51,883 bases of DNA from an uncultured Clostridia bacterium (GTDB taxonomy: Bacteria; Bacillota; Clostridia; Oscillospirales; Oscillospiraceae), in NCBI GenBank assembly GCA_947173485.1, contig CAMWFH010000018.1:1-51883 (forward strand). Direction: 5' to 3'. The translations under genes and the position numbers were made by a program. Below, piece by piece: positions 39,918 through 48,946 of the stretch. The notes under the pieces were generated by a model. It had not been told where the DNA came from. It did not search any database and worked only from the letters and a program-made list of their open reading frames with translations. Numbering within the stretch: the stretch's first letter is position 1; each line of letters starts with the position of its first letter.

Positions 39918-42900
39918 ATGAAGAGAATGAAGAACATGAGCAAGCGCCTTCTGGCCCTGTTCATCGTCCTCATGATGTGCCTGAGCATGGTCAACGTGAC
40001 CGCCCTGGCCGCGGAGGATGGTGACGCGGAGGCCGAGACGCAAACCAGCGAGGGGACAGTTGCTGACGAGGGCAGCGAGGTCCCCGACGGCGCTGAGGAC
40101 ACCACGCCTGCTGAGGATGGTGAAGAGGACTCTGCCCCCACCGAGGACGGCGAAGAGGGCTCCGACCCCGCCGAGGATGGCGAAGAGGACTCTGCCCCCA
40201 CCGAGGACGGCGAGGGGAACTCTGACCCCGCCGAGGATGGCGAAGAGGATTCCAAGCCTGCCGAGGACGGTGACGAGAACTCCAAGCCCGCCGAGGACGG
40301 CGAGGGGAACTCTGACCCCGCCGAGGATGGCGAAGAGGATTCCAAGCCTGCCGAGGACGGTGACGAGAACTCCAAGCCCGCCGAGGACGGCGAGGAGAAC
40401 TCCAACCCTGTCGAGGATGGCGAGGAGAACTCCAACCCTGTCGAGGATGGTGAAGAGAACTCCAAGCCCATCGAGGATGGCACGGAAAACTCCGACCCTG
40501 CCGAGGGCGACAAGGCCGATGCTCCTGCTGATGTGGCCCCCGAGGCCCCCGTGGAGACGGTGAAGCCCGAGGAGCCTCCTGTCAAGGAGGTCCAGCCCGA
40601 GGTCGTCAAGCCCAGCGTCTCCCCCGAGACGATCGCCTTCCTGGCCGCTGTAGCGGCTCTGCCTGCTGAGGTCACCGCGGAGAACGCCGAAGAGGTCGCA
40701 GCGCTGATGGAGGCCTGCCAGGCTGCTTATGACGCCCTCTCCGAGGAGGATCTGGCCAACGAGAAAGTCGTCGCCGCCCTGGTGGTGATGGCTGGACTGA
40801 TGGAGCAGGTCGAGACTCTGGCGATGGTCTTCCCGACAGAGCCTGTGGCGAAGATTGGCGACACAGAGTATCCCATGCTGGCCCTGGCGGTCAAGAAAGC
40901 TGCTCCTGGCGATACCATCACCTTGGTGGCGGATGTCACCGAGAGTGTCACCGTTTCCCAGAGCTTGACCATCGATTTGGATGGGCACACCTGGACGGGC
41001 AGCAATACAGCTACGCTTACAGTCAGCTCAAAGGCAGATGTAACTGTTCAGAATGGCTCTATGAAGTCTGCTGGCAGCTACAACGTCATCAGTGCGAGTG
41101 GCGGTACCTTGACCCTAAACGACATTACAATAAAGGACCACAGCAATTGTTTTCATTTGGTGAAAACGAACGGAACCGCTCTCGTTATCAATGATGGTGA
41201 GTTTTCCGGCAATAGAGACTTCAAAAATGGTGGATATATGCCCATTGCAGTCACTGGCGGCTCTCTGATGATAAACGGCACTAAAATTTCTGGGAATACC
41301 GCATACCACCTCATTGATGTTTCTAAAGCTGAAACTGTCAGTATCAAAAACGCTGTCATTTCTGGGAATACTGTCACTGCGACAGATAGCTTTTCTATGG
41401 GCGGCGGTGGCACTGTTCGGCTTATGAACACCAAGCAGAGCATTGAAATCAGTAACACACAATTTACGGATAACCATGCGAAAGACTATGGCGGTGCATT
41501 GTGTGTATACAATCCAAGTGCGGGGGTTTCTCTCATAATTGAAGGTTGTGCCTTCACAGGAAATGTGAGCGAGAAAACAGCTGGTGCGGTTTATGTCGCT
41601 AATCCTGGCGACACGATTATCAATGATACCGTCATCACCGGCAATGCTGCCAACGGCAAGCCTCCCAAGGTCATGTGCTTTGGCAACTACGGCGGCGGTC
41701 TGTATGTGGCCAACACCACTGGCACGATCACTCTGAGTGGCACTACCAAGGTGTACAACAACCACACGCCCAACGACACCCTGGTTCCTGGCGGAACAGA
41801 CGGCGGCAGCGCGGATATCGCGCTGTATTCCACTAAGGTCTCCTCTTCTGCGTTTGCTAAGGACCCTAACAACTTCACTCGCGCTACGTTGGTGCTGGGT
41901 TGCGAGACCTCTTTCACAGGTGAGGATGGCAACAAGTACACCCTGACTCAGTTTGACCGGAAAACGGTCAATAGCAACGGCTACTACTGGTTTAGTGGCA
42001 ACAATTACTACTGGCCTATGGGTTACTATACCGTAGTCGAGGAGCCTATGCGGGTCTATCTGGGCACAGAGGGCCAGCACACTGGCGGCGACAAGGCTAT
42101 GATGACTACCACCTTGGCCGAGGCTGTGAAAGCGGCGCAGGATAACGAGCAGGATACCATCTACGTCTGTAGCAAGTTCACAGTCGACATGGCCAGTGCT
42201 GTTTCTCTGAACAGCGGCATTACCTTTGCCCGTTGCGCAGAGCATGGCACCAGCGGTCACATGTTCACCATCAACGGCGATGTTACTCTGGACAGTGCCC
42301 ACATCGATGGTATGAACGTGCAGGGCAACGCCTCTCTGATCTACGTTCCCAGCAGCGGTCACCTGACCATCACTGGCGATACACTGATCGAGAACGGCAA
42401 GAACGCTGCGCCTAAGGGCGACGGCGGCGCGATCTACGTCTCCCAGGGCAGCCTGACCATGACGGGTGGCACCATCGACAACTGCTCTGCCCGTCAGGGT
42501 GGCGGCATCTATGCCTTTGGCGGCAAGCTGGTCTCCTTCGAGGGCGGCACGGTCTCCAATAACACCGCGACCGGCGGCAACGGCGGCGGCGGCGCTTATA
42601 TCGAGGCTACCTCCAGCGAGTTTGGCGTCTATGGCGGCCGGACCCTCTTTGATGGCAACAAGACCAGCCAGCTGGGCGGCGGCGTGTTCCTGGTGAATGG
42701 TACCAACGCCAATACCCATCACTATATCTACAAGGCGACTTTCACCAACAACCAGTCCACCCGCTTCATGCAGTACTTTGACGGCGGCGCCATTTACATC
42801 CAGTCTGGCACCACCGCTCATATGAAGAACGTCTACGTCAGCGGCAACCGCGACGGCGACAAGGCTGGCAACGGTTACACCGCAGTAGCGGTCTGCCCCA

Positions 42901-45467
42901 CTGGCAAGCTGGCTCTTTATGAGCTGGATGGTCTGCTGGCTGTCAACAATGGCAAGAACCCGGATATCGGCGTGATCAAGGCCGGCAACATCCCTCAAGT
43001 CCTTGTTTACGATGAGAACGGGAAGCCTGTGCTGGATGAAAACGGGAAGCAGGTCACAAAGGACATCGAGCCCAAGGTCTATCTGTCCAGTCACGCTCCT
43101 GGCGGCGGCGAGGTGTCTTACACCTACTCCGATGGTACAACGGTAGACCTCTCCGACTATCAGTTCGTTGAGGGTTACTTCCGGCTCCGCACCAGCGCTT
43201 CTGACAGCGTTATCGATGCTGCCCGGGAAACCGCCGAGGATGATGGCGTGGTCATCACTGGCAACTATGCCTCTCAGTATGGTTCCGGCATCATGACCAA
43301 CGGTCTGCTGAAGATCGGCACCGAGACCACCACCCTGCGGGTGAACAAGGTCTGGGCCGATGGTGCGGAGGGCCACGAGAACGACCAGATCCTGGTGTTC
43401 CTGACCAAGGACGGCGAGATCGTTGACCAGGACTTCCGCAGCGACTCCTCTGTGATTCTGAACAAGGACAACAACTGGAGCTACACCTGGACCGACCTGG
43501 GCGACCAGTTCACCTGGGGCGTCAAGGAGGCCTCTGTGGACGGCTATACCTCTGAAGTGAAGGTGGAGAAGGATACCGAGTTCAGTGCTATCGCTGACAA
43601 GTACTATATTGCCACCATTACTAATACCTCCAGCACGGAGACCTCCCGCAAGCTGGTCATCAACAAGACTGCTTATGGACTCGATCCCGATGCCAGCTAC
43701 AAGTTCACCTTGAAGCTGGACAACGTAGGCGATAAGGTCTTTGCCCTCCAGGTGGATGGCACTCTGTACCCCATCTATAACAACGAGATCACCTTCTATC
43801 TGAAGGACCAGCAGTCCGCCGTTGTGGAAGGCCTGCCTGCGGGCTTCACCTATGAGGTGACCGAGGCTGAGGGCGAGTATCTCACCTACGACTTCGAGAG
43901 CGGCTCTCTGGATTCCGAGGGCACGACCACGATCGTGGACTTTGTCAACGTGGCCAAGACCAACGTGCCTGTCGTAAAGACCTGGGCAACGAATGACCCC
44001 GAAGGGGCTCAGCCTAAGAGCATCACCATCCAGCTTCTGGTGGGTGAAGAGGTGGTCGATACAATCACCGTGACTGCGAAGGACAACTGGAGCCACACCT
44101 TCACAAACCTGCCAAAGTACAATGCGGACGGCAGTCTGGTCGAGTACAAAGTCAAGGAAGTGGGCGCTGACGGCTATGACGCTTCGTATGAGGGCGATTC
44201 TGGCAGCTGGCAGATCGTTAACACGCTCAAGCGCGGTCAGCTGACTATCTCCAAGGACGTTATCGGTGGTCCTGATAGTGCTAGCAGTGACGCGGTGTAC
44301 ACCTTTGTCGTCACCGGCCCATACGGCTACAACAGGGACGACGTGACCATCACTGGCAAAGGCTCTGTGGTACTGCAGAATCTGGCCCCCGGTGAGTACA
44401 CTGTCACAGAGAAAGCTGCGCCTATCGATGGTTACAAGTGGACCTACACCGTGGACAACGATGGCAAGGTCACAGTCACCGCGAACAACAACGCCACTGT
44501 TACCGTCACCAACACCTACACCTCTCCCGATCCCAATACCGCTCTGATCTCCCTGCGGAAGGATGTCACCGGTACTGGCGCAACGGAGGCCTCCAAAGAC
44601 CAGACCTGGACTTTCGTCCTAACTGACGAGAGTGTCAACAAGGTCCTTACCGCACCTGTGGAGGCATCGGTGAAGGGCAGCGGCAGTGTGAGCTTTGGCG
44701 AGATCAGCTTCACCAAGGCCGGCATCTACACCTTCAGCGTGAAGGAGACCACCGGGAACGCCGCTTACTGGACCTATGACGGCAGGACCTATACGGTGCA
44801 GTATGAGGTGACTTGGAAGACGGACAACACCTTGGAGGTCACCAAGACCACCATCACCCGCCGTGATGTCGGCGAGGATGGCACGGCAGTGGATACTGTT
44901 GTAGACGCTATCGTGTTTGAGAACACCTACGACCGTCCTGGCGGCGGCGGCAGCACACCCACCTACACCTCCCTGACCGTCAACAAGGTCTGGGCTGGCG
45001 ACGGTGAGGTCGAGCGGCCTGCCAGCGTCACGGTGCAGCTCTACCGCAACGGCGCGGTCTACAGCACCATCACCCTGAGCGCGGCCAACAACTGGAGCTA
45101 CACCTGGCGGAACCTGCTGGATACGGACACCTGGACCGTCGGCGAGATCGACGTGCCCGAGGGCTACACCTCCAGCATGAGCAAGGACGGCACCACGGTG
45201 ACCATCACCAACACCTACACCCCCGATACCCCCGATATCCCTGATGAGGATACGCCCCGGACCGATATCCCCGATGAGGATCCCCCTCTGACCGATATCC
45301 CCGAGGAGGAGCCGCCTCTGACGGATATCCCGGACGAGGAGATCCCCCTGGATGAGGCCCCTGCCACTGGCGACCCGCGCCATATCGCTCTGTGGGGCGT
45401 GATGTGCGTACTGTCTCTGATCGGGACGATCATCCTGGGCAAGAAGAAGGAGGAGGACGAGGCGTGA
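39918..45467 (+). CDS. Giant wall-anchored adhesin with beta-helix and Cna_B/isopeptide domains
   Basis: A 1,849-residue surface protein. It has a signal peptide (residues 1-32, cut near ALAA), then 13 acidic 10-residue repeats (64-193, consensus PAEDGEENSK) and a Pro/Glu/Val-rich spacer. A helical stretch follows (about 235-300), then a right-handed beta-helix-like region with many GG and GGAIY turns (about 320-1110). Next come Cna_B-type folds (from TTLRVNKVWADG near 1135 and NVPVVKTWATND near 1352), DUF5979/SpaA-like pieces and a Spy0128-like pilin isopeptide domain (about 1535-1675). A last Cna_B and a PPLTDIP-type stalk precede the sorting signal APATGD, one hydrophobic helix and KKKEEDEA. 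Likely adhesin or matrix protein under c-di-GMP control. No sortase is in the window. Confidence 0.9.
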   Translation: MKRMKNMSKRLLALFIVLMMCLSMVNVTALAAEDGDAEAETQTSEGTVADEGSEVPDGAEDTTPAEDGEEDSAPTEDGEEGSDPAEDGEEDSAPTEDGEGNSDPAEDGEEDSKPAEDGDENSKPAEDGEGNSDPAEDGEEDSKPAEDGDENSKPAEDGEENSNPVEDGEENSNPVEDGEENSKPIEDGTENSDPAEGDKADAPADVAPEAPVETVKPEEPPVKEVQPEVVKPSVSPETIAFLAAVAALPAEVTAENAEEVAALMEACQAAYDALSEEDLANEKVVAALVVMAGLMEQVETLAMVFPTEPVAKIGDTEYPMLALAVKKAAPGDTITLVADVTESVTVSQSLTIDLDGHTWTGSNTATLTVSSKADVTVQNGSMKSAGSYNVISASGGTLTLNDITIKDHSNCFHLVKTNGTALVINDGEFSGNRDFKNGGYMPIAVTGGSLMINGTKISGNTAYHLIDVSKAETVSIKNAVISGNTVTATDSFSMGGGGTVRLMNTKQSIEISNTQFTDNHAKDYGGALCVYNPSAGVSLIIEGCAFTGNVSEKTAGAVYVANPGDTIINDTVITGNAANGKPPKVMCFGNYGGGLYVANTTGTITLSGTTKVYNNHTPNDTLVPGGTDGGSADIALYSTKVSSSAFAKDPNNFTRATLVLGCETSFTGEDGNKYTLTQFDRKTVNSNGYYWFSGNNYYWPMGYYTVVEEPMRVYLGTEGQHTGGDKAMMTTTLAEAVKAAQDNEQDTIYVCSKFTVDMASAVSLNSGITFARCAEHGTSGHMFTINGDVTLDSAHIDGMNVQGNASLIYVPSSGHLTITGDTLIENGKNAAPKGDGGAIYVSQGSLTMTGGTIDNCSARQGGGIYAFGGKLVSFEGGTVSNNTATGGNGGGGAYIEATSSEFGVYGGRTLFDGNKTSQLGGGVFLVNGTNANTHHYIYKATFTNNQSTRFMQYFDGGAIYIQSGTTAHMKNVYVSGNRDGDKAGNGYTAVAVCPTGKLALYELDGLLAVNNGKNPDIGVIKAGNIPQVLVYDENGKPVLDENGKQVTKDIEPKVYLSSHAPGGGEVSYTYSDGTTVDLSDYQFVEGYFRLRTSASDSVIDAARETAEDDGVVITGNYASQYGSGIMTNGLLKIGTETTTLRVNKVWADGAEGHENDQILVFLTKDGEIVDQDFRSDSSVILNKDNNWSYTWTDLGDQFTWGVKEASVDGYTSEVKVEKDTEFSAIADKYYIATITNTSSTETSRKLVINKTAYGLDPDASYKFTLKLDNVGDKVFALQVDGTLYPIYNNEITFYLKDQQSAVVEGLPAGFTYEVTEAEGEYLTYDFESGSLDSEGTTTIVDFVNVAKTNVPVVKTWATNDPEGAQPKSITIQLLVGEEVVDTITVTAKDNWSHTFTNLPKYNADGSLVEYKVKEVGADGYDASYEGDSGSWQIVNTLKRGQLTISKDVIGGPDSASSDAVYTFVVTGPYGYNRDDVTITGKGSVVLQNLAPGEYTVTEKAAPIDGYKWTYTVDNDGKVTVTANNNATVTVTNTYTSPDPNTALISLRKDVTGTGATEASKDQTWTFVLTDESVNKVLTAPVEASVKGSGSVSFGEISFTKAGIYTFSVKETTGNAAYWTYDGRTYTVQYEVTWKTDNTLEVTKTTITRRDVGEDGTAVDTVVDAIVFENTYDRPGGGGSTPTYTSLTVNKVWAGDGEVERPASVTVQLYRNGAVYSTITLSAANNWSYTWRNLLDTDTWTVGEIDVPEGYTSSMSKDGTTVTITNTYTPDTPDIPDEDTPRTDIPDEDPPLTDIPEEEPPLTDIPDEEIPLDEAPATGDPRHIALWGVMCVLSLIGTIILGKKKEEDEA
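40107..40496 (+). repeat. Thirteen in-frame 30-bp repeats encoding an acidic stalk
   Basis: Ten-residue units (P-x-E-D-G-x-x-x-S-x) repeat 13 times. A 90-bp block of three units is repeated almost exactly (about 40210-40299 and 40300-40389), so the array has expanded recently and is likely length-variable between strains. Confidence 0.9.
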
Positions 45468-45508
45468 GCCTTGCCTCTCTTCGGCAACACTCTATAGCGA
45501 CCCCAAAA

Positions 45509-45536
45509 GGGGCTGACCGGGAGACCGGTCAGCCCC
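45509..45536 (+). terminator. Terminator of the adhesin gene
   Basis: A perfect 12-bp stem (GGGGCTGACCGG, loop GAGA, complement) followed by TCTGCTTGTCG. The stem is strong but the T run is weak. Confidence 0.85.
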
Positions 45537-45622
45537 TCTGCTTGTCGAAAAAGTGTGATAAAATAGAGAAAAGAAGGAAGAGGAGAAGGGAAATGTTGAA
45601 GTGAGGGAAGGACGAGCGAGGT

Positions 45623-45690
45623 ATGATCGAGATGCTGGACACGGAGAGCCTAGTGCCAGAGGGACATCTGCTGCGGCAGGTGGAGCCAGA
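45623..45690 (+). pseudogene. Possible remnant of an IS1182-type transposase N-terminus
   Basis: A short open stretch encodes MIEMLDTESLVPEGHLLRQV, which resembles the N-terminus of IS1182-family transposases (the LVPxxHLLRKI motif). Family similarity ends after about 20 residues and there is no catalytic part or terminal repeat. Treated as a decayed fragment; chance resemblance is possible. Confidence 0.35.
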
Positions 45691-45774
45691 CATGTTTTGC
45701 ACCGATCGTTTTCAAAATTTTGTCGTGGATATGCCAGAAGGTATCTGGGTCATGCATAGCCCCCGTCTATCGTG

Positions 45775-46509
45775 CTATTCCTCGATTCCAAACGCCTCAT
45801 CCATCTGCTCATAGATCAAAAACTGGGACAGAAACAGGATATACCACACGCTCAGCAGGGGCAGGAGCAGCAGGGTCCAGGGGGCGAACAGCACGAACAC
45901 CGCCCAGTACCCCAGCTGCAAGAGACCTACGCCCAGGGTGCGCCAGAAGTAGCGGATACAGAAGAGCAGGCAGTTTCGCAGGCGGATAGACGCCTTCTGC
46001 TGGAACAGCACCAGCTGGGGCCAGTAGAGGGTGTTCACGATCAGCACCACCAGAAGGGCGAAGAGATACAGCGCCACGGTCCCCAGGGACGGCGGCTGCT
46101 CCGCCCACCAGAACAGCATCGCCATAAAGGCGTATACCCCGGTGACCAGCCCCAGGAGAGCGCCGGGGAGCAGGCTGCCCCGCCAATTTTGCCGCCAGGC
46201 CCGCCGCCAGCCGTCCCACCAGGGCATGGGGTCGTCCCGCAGTCCCCGGAGGATGGCGTCATACATCCCAGCTAAAAAGGGCCCGGCGACCGCGCCGCCT
46301 AAAAGGGAGCAGGGCAGCAGGACCAGCACGCTGGAGGAGGCGATGGAGAGACCGATCCCCGCCGCCAGGGGCGTCAGGCCCCCGATCGTCAGCATCCCGG
46401 TCTTCCACCACCGCCCAAAGCGGACGGAGAGCAGCTGGCGGTAGCGGTAGAAGCCGGTCTGCCGGGCGTTCTCATCAAAATGGGGGTCCTCTGGAAACAG
46501 CAGTCCCAT
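45775..46509 (-). CDS. Multi-pass membrane protein, DUF624/YesL-like
   Basis: A 244-residue membrane protein with about five to six helices. The N-terminus has a soluble stretch MGLLFPEDPHFDENARQTGF; the pattern RFGRWWKTGMLTIGGLTPL then AGPFLAGMYDAILRGLRDD and WRRAWRQNWRGSLLPGALLG resembles DUF624 (YesL) proteins. Those are often encoded beside Lpl/YtcP-type sugar ABC transporters, as here. It is the last gene of a minus-strand unit with the LacI regulator and two other envelope proteins. No catalytic residues stand out. Function unknown; the family call is tentative. Confidence 0.6.
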   Translation of the reverse strand: MGLLFPEDPHFDENARQTGFYRYRQLLSVRFGRWWKTGMLTIGGLTPLAAGIGLSIASSSVLVLLPCSLLGGAVAGPFLAGMYDAILRGLRDDPMPWWDGWRRAWRQNWRGSLLPGALLGLVTGVYAFMAMLFWWAEQPPSLGTVALYLFALLVVLIVNTLYWPQLVLFQQKASIRLRNCLLFCIRYFWRTLGVGLLQLGYWAVFVLFAPWTLLLLPLLSVWYILFLSQFLIYEQMDEAFGIEE

Positions 46510-46524
46510 GATCGTATCCTCCTC

Positions 46525-47112
46525 TCAGGCCGCGTAATGGCAGTTGTCCAGGAACGTCCGCAGGATCTCCAGCGGACTGCCGTCAAAGTCCTCCTGGCAG
46601 GACAGCTCCACGCTGAGGGCGTAGTTCCCATAGACGCCGAAGGCCGCGGCGCCCTGGGCGTAGGGGCCCGTCTCGGAGGGGTAGGCGCAGGTGAGGAGGG
46701 TGAAGGACTGGCCGTTGCGCTCCTCCTCCCAGGTCTCCTCCACGCGGTAGCGCTCCAGGGCCATGGCCAGCCACTCCCCGGCGCTGTCCGCTGCCTTCTG
46801 GGTGGTGTCGTACCCCGCCAGCAGCAGGGAGACCTGGCCGTCATAGACCGTGAGCGTCTCTCCGTCCCCATCGACGAAGGGCGCAGCCTCGCCAGCGGAC
46901 CAGGCAGCGTAATACATCCCCTTAGCCTCTAAGGCGTCGCTGTTGTCCCGGAGGGTCAAGCCATCCGGTGTATCCACCCCCAGCACGTTCCCGATGGTGA
47001 CCCAATCTTCGTCCCAGCTCTGGCCATCCGCCGCCGTCTCCGGCGCGCTCTGGCCGCAGCCGGTCAGACCCAGGCAGGCCGCCAGCAGGACTGCTATCCA
47101 TATCCTCTTCAT
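46525..47112 (-). CDS. Putative lipoprotein of unknown function
   Basis: A 195-residue protein with a lipoprotein signal peptide: MKRIWIAVLLAACLGLTG, then cysteine 19 as the lipid-bearing residue. The mature part is acidic and rich in aromatic residues, with TIGNVLGVDTPDGLTLRDN, SVELSCQEDF and a C-terminal LRTFLDNCHYAA. I recognise no family. The gene lies between the one-helix protein (directly abutting, no gap) and the DUF624-like gene, on the LacI-gene transcript. It probably sits outside the membrane with its two neighbours. Confidence 0.75.
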   Translation of the reverse strand: MKRIWIAVLLAACLGLTGCGQSAPETAADGQSWDEDWVTIGNVLGVDTPDGLTLRDNSDALEAKGMYYAAWSAGEAAPFVDGDGETLTVYDGQVSLLLAGYDTTQKAADSAGEWLAMALERYRVEETWEEERNGQSFTLLTCAYPSETGPYAQGAAAFGVYGNYALSVELSCQEDFDGSPLEILRTFLDNCHYAA

Positions 47113-47691
47113 CTAAGCCATCTCCTTCCGCAGCCGCTCCCATAAGCGGTCACAGGCCTCCATATGGGCCGCGGTCCGGTCCTCCCAGAAGGCCCGCCGG
47201 GCCAGGTACAGCCCATCCTCCACCTGGAACCAGTCCTCTTGCAGGACCCCGTAGCTCTCCTGAAAGCGCTCCGGGTCCTCCAGCAGGAAGAAGTAGCTCT
47301 CCCGGGCCTCCAAGTCCGCCATCAGCTTGACGTTGGAGGCGTAGGTGTACATAGGGTCCTCGCTGTCCGGGAGGACCAGGTATTGCTGGACTTGGACCGT
47401 GGTCTCGCCGTCCCCGTCGCAGTCTGTCCCCAGGGCCGCCAGCTGGGAGACCCAGCTGGCTCCGTCCCCCTCTAAGGGGACGGAGCCTACATAGGCGAGC
47501 TGGTAGTCCGGGTGGACCTGGGACAGGGCATGATAGGTCCAGTCCGCCCCGATCAGGAGCAGAGCCGCGCCGATCAGGACGTGCCACTTGTGGTAGTACC
47601 ACCAGTTCCGCCAGCGCTGGCCCCTGGTCTGCTCCGCCGGGGCGTCCGGTTGGACATCCCGGTACTTCCATTTCAGATACGCGCTTGCCAT
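47113..47691 (-). CDS. Uncharacterised single-pass membrane protein
   Basis: A 192-residue protein. A basic cytoplasmic start (QRWRNWWYYHKWHVLIG) leads into one hydrophobic helix (about residues 37-55), then an extracellular domain of about 135 residues rich in acidic and aromatic residues. Proteins with this YYHKWH-helix layout are frequent in clostridia, but I cannot assign a function. It lies 13 bp after the LacI regulator gene and abuts the lipoprotein gene, which suggests one transcript. Possibly a sensor or accessory for the same regulon. Confidence 0.7.
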   Translation of the reverse strand: MASAYLKWKYRDVQPDAPAEQTRGQRWRNWWYYHKWHVLIGAALLLIGADWTYHALSQVHPDYQLAYVGSVPLEGDGASWVSQLAALGTDCDGDGETTVQVQQYLVLPDSEDPMYTYASNVKLMADLEARESYFFLLEDPERFQESYGVLQEDWFQVEDGLYLARRAFWEDRTAAHMEACDRLWERLRKEMA

Positions 47692-47704
47692 AGACCCGCC
47701 CCCC

Positions 47705-48688
47705 TCACTCTCTGGTGGTCCCGCCGGGGGCGTAGCGGACCGGCAGGCAGACCAGGGCCGGGATATTGCTCCGGTCCTTGGCCAGCAGCAGGTCTACGCA
47801 GGTCTCCGCGATCTTCTGGGCGGGCTGGACGATGGTGGAGCAGTAGTAGGCGCTGCTGCCCAGCTGCTGGATGCCGTCGAAGCCAACGATCTGCACATCC
47901 TCCGGCACCCGGAGGCCCAGGTCCGCCAGGATCCGCCGGATCCAGAGGGCCAGCAGGTCGGTGGCGCAGAAGATGCCGTCGATATCCAGCCTGCCGTCTT
48001 GGAGGTGGTCCTGGAAGAAGCGGCGGAACTGGGCCTCCTCACCGGCGTCGTCGTTCAGGCGCATGGTGCAGCAGGGCACCTGCCGGGCCCGGCAGAGGGA
48101 CTCGAAGCCGTCCCCCCGTTTGTCGGTCTCGCTTAGGTGGGAGGAACCGATCCGCAGGAAGGCCAGCCGGGTACACCCCAGCGCCAGCAGCCGCTCCGCC
48201 GCCAGCCGGCCCCCGGCGTAGTTGTCCGAGGCCACGCAGGGGATGTTGGGCCCCAGGCACCGGTCGATGCTGACGAAGGGGACGTCCGCCGGGGCCTCCA
48301 GCTGGTTATAGGTCAGGGCGATGACGCCGTCGGCCTTGTTCTGGCGGACCATGCCCACGCACTCCCGCTCCGCCTCCGGCGAGGCGGCGGTCACATATAA
48401 AAGCATCCGGTAGCCCCGCTGCATCAGGGCGGTGCAGACATGCTGGGCCAGAAGGGCAAAGAAGGGATGGTCCACGTTGGGCAGGATCAGGGCCACGGTG
48501 TAGGTGGTCCCGGCCCGGAGGCCCCGGGCGTACTGGTTCACCTCGTAACCCAGCTTTTTGGCGGCCGTCTCCACCCGGAGGCGGTAGCTGTCGCCCACGG
48601 CGATCCCGTTGAACACCTTGGACACGGTCCCCAGGGCCACCCCGGCCTCCTGGGCCACGTCCTTCATGGTCGGCGCATTCTTTTTCAT
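47705..48688 (-). CDS. LacI-family transcriptional regulator
   Basis: A 327-residue regulator. The N-terminal helix-turn-helix TMKDVAQEAGVALGTVSKVFNG (residues 7-28) and hinge YEVNQYARGLRAG are canonical. The sugar-binding core follows, with TVALILPNVDHPFFALLAQ near 63, GVIALTYNQL near 122, CVASDNYAGGRLAAERLL near 150 and DVQIVGFDGIQQLG near 265. It has its own promoter with TGAAAC-type sites above and within the leader. It is divergent from an ABC importer for sugars or polysaccharide fragments, which it very likely represses. The sugar is not known. Confidence 0.93.
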   Translation of the reverse strand: MKKNAPTMKDVAQEAGVALGTVSKVFNGIAVGDSYRLRVETAAKKLGYEVNQYARGLRAGTTYTVALILPNVDHPFFALLAQHVCTALMQRGYRMLLYVTAASPEAERECVGMVRQNKADGVIALTYNQLEAPADVPFVSIDRCLGPNIPCVASDNYAGGRLAAERLLALGCTRLAFLRIGSSHLSETDKRGDGFESLCRARQVPCCTMRLNDDAGEEAQFRRFFQDHLQDGRLDIDGIFCATDLLALWIRRILADLGLRVPEDVQIVGFDGIQQLGSSAYYCSTIVQPAQKIAETCVDLLLAKDRSNIPALVCLPVRYAPGGTTRE

Positions 48689-48709
48689 AGCAGATCTCCT
48701 CTATCTTGG

Positions 48710-48727
48710 ATATGAAACTTTTCATAT
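48710..48727. promoter_or_regulatory. Palindromic operator candidate in the LacI-gene leader
   Basis: ATATGAAA-CT-TTTCATAT, a perfect 8-bp-arm palindrome 22 bp before the regulator start codon. Suggests autoregulation. Confidence 0.7.
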
Positions 48728-48766
48728 CATCGGTGAAAAGCTGGCCCCGCTCCAGGGGCCGATGCC

Positions 48767-48796
48767 AGTATACCAGAGAAGTCCATGGATCGTAAA
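48767..48796 (-). promoter_or_regulatory. Promoter of the LacI-family gene
   Basis: Minus strand: TTTACG (48796-48791), an 18-bp spacer and TATACT (48772-48767). Confidence 0.65.
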
Positions 48797-48819
48797 GGGG
48801 TATTTCACAACTTTGTTCA

Positions 48820-48829
48820 TGAAACGTTA
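48820..48829. promoter_or_regulatory. TGAAACGTTA operator candidate
   Basis: TGAAACGTTA, matching the two sites inside the downstream inverted repeat. It lies between the two divergent promoters. Confidence 0.55.
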
Positions 48830-48907
48830 CGATTTGTTCAAATCATAAAAACAGTCCGCCTCTGTCTGTTGAAAATGCAGAAACTCGATTTTTGGGCAAA
48901 GATCTCC

Positions 48908-48936
48908 TTGACAGGAGCGGAAGGAGTTGCTATGAT
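48908..48936 (+). promoter_or_regulatory. Promoter of the Lpl-type transporter operon
   Basis: TTGACA (48908-48913), a 17-bp spacer and TATGAT (48931-48936). Transcription should start near 48943, just before the first arm of the inverted repeat. Confidence 0.85.
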
Positions 48937-48946
48937 GAGTTTACTT

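Larger units (their letters stand above)
45468..45774. other. Intergenic region after the adhesin gene
   Basis: About 307 bp. It holds the adhesin terminator and a short transposase-like remnant. Otherwise I see only a purine-rich tract (45555-45600). Confidence 0.65.

Noticed and set aside
40107..40496. Regular 30-bp repeats as a possible CRISPR array
   Set aside because: The repeats are directly contiguous with no spacers, keep the reading frame and encode an acidic stalk. There are no cas genes.
41115..44096. A 993-codon open frame on the minus strand inside the adhesin gene
   Set aside because: It is a mirror of the GC-biased coding strand. It has low-complexity composition, no ribosome site and no family match, while the plus-strand frame has clear domains.
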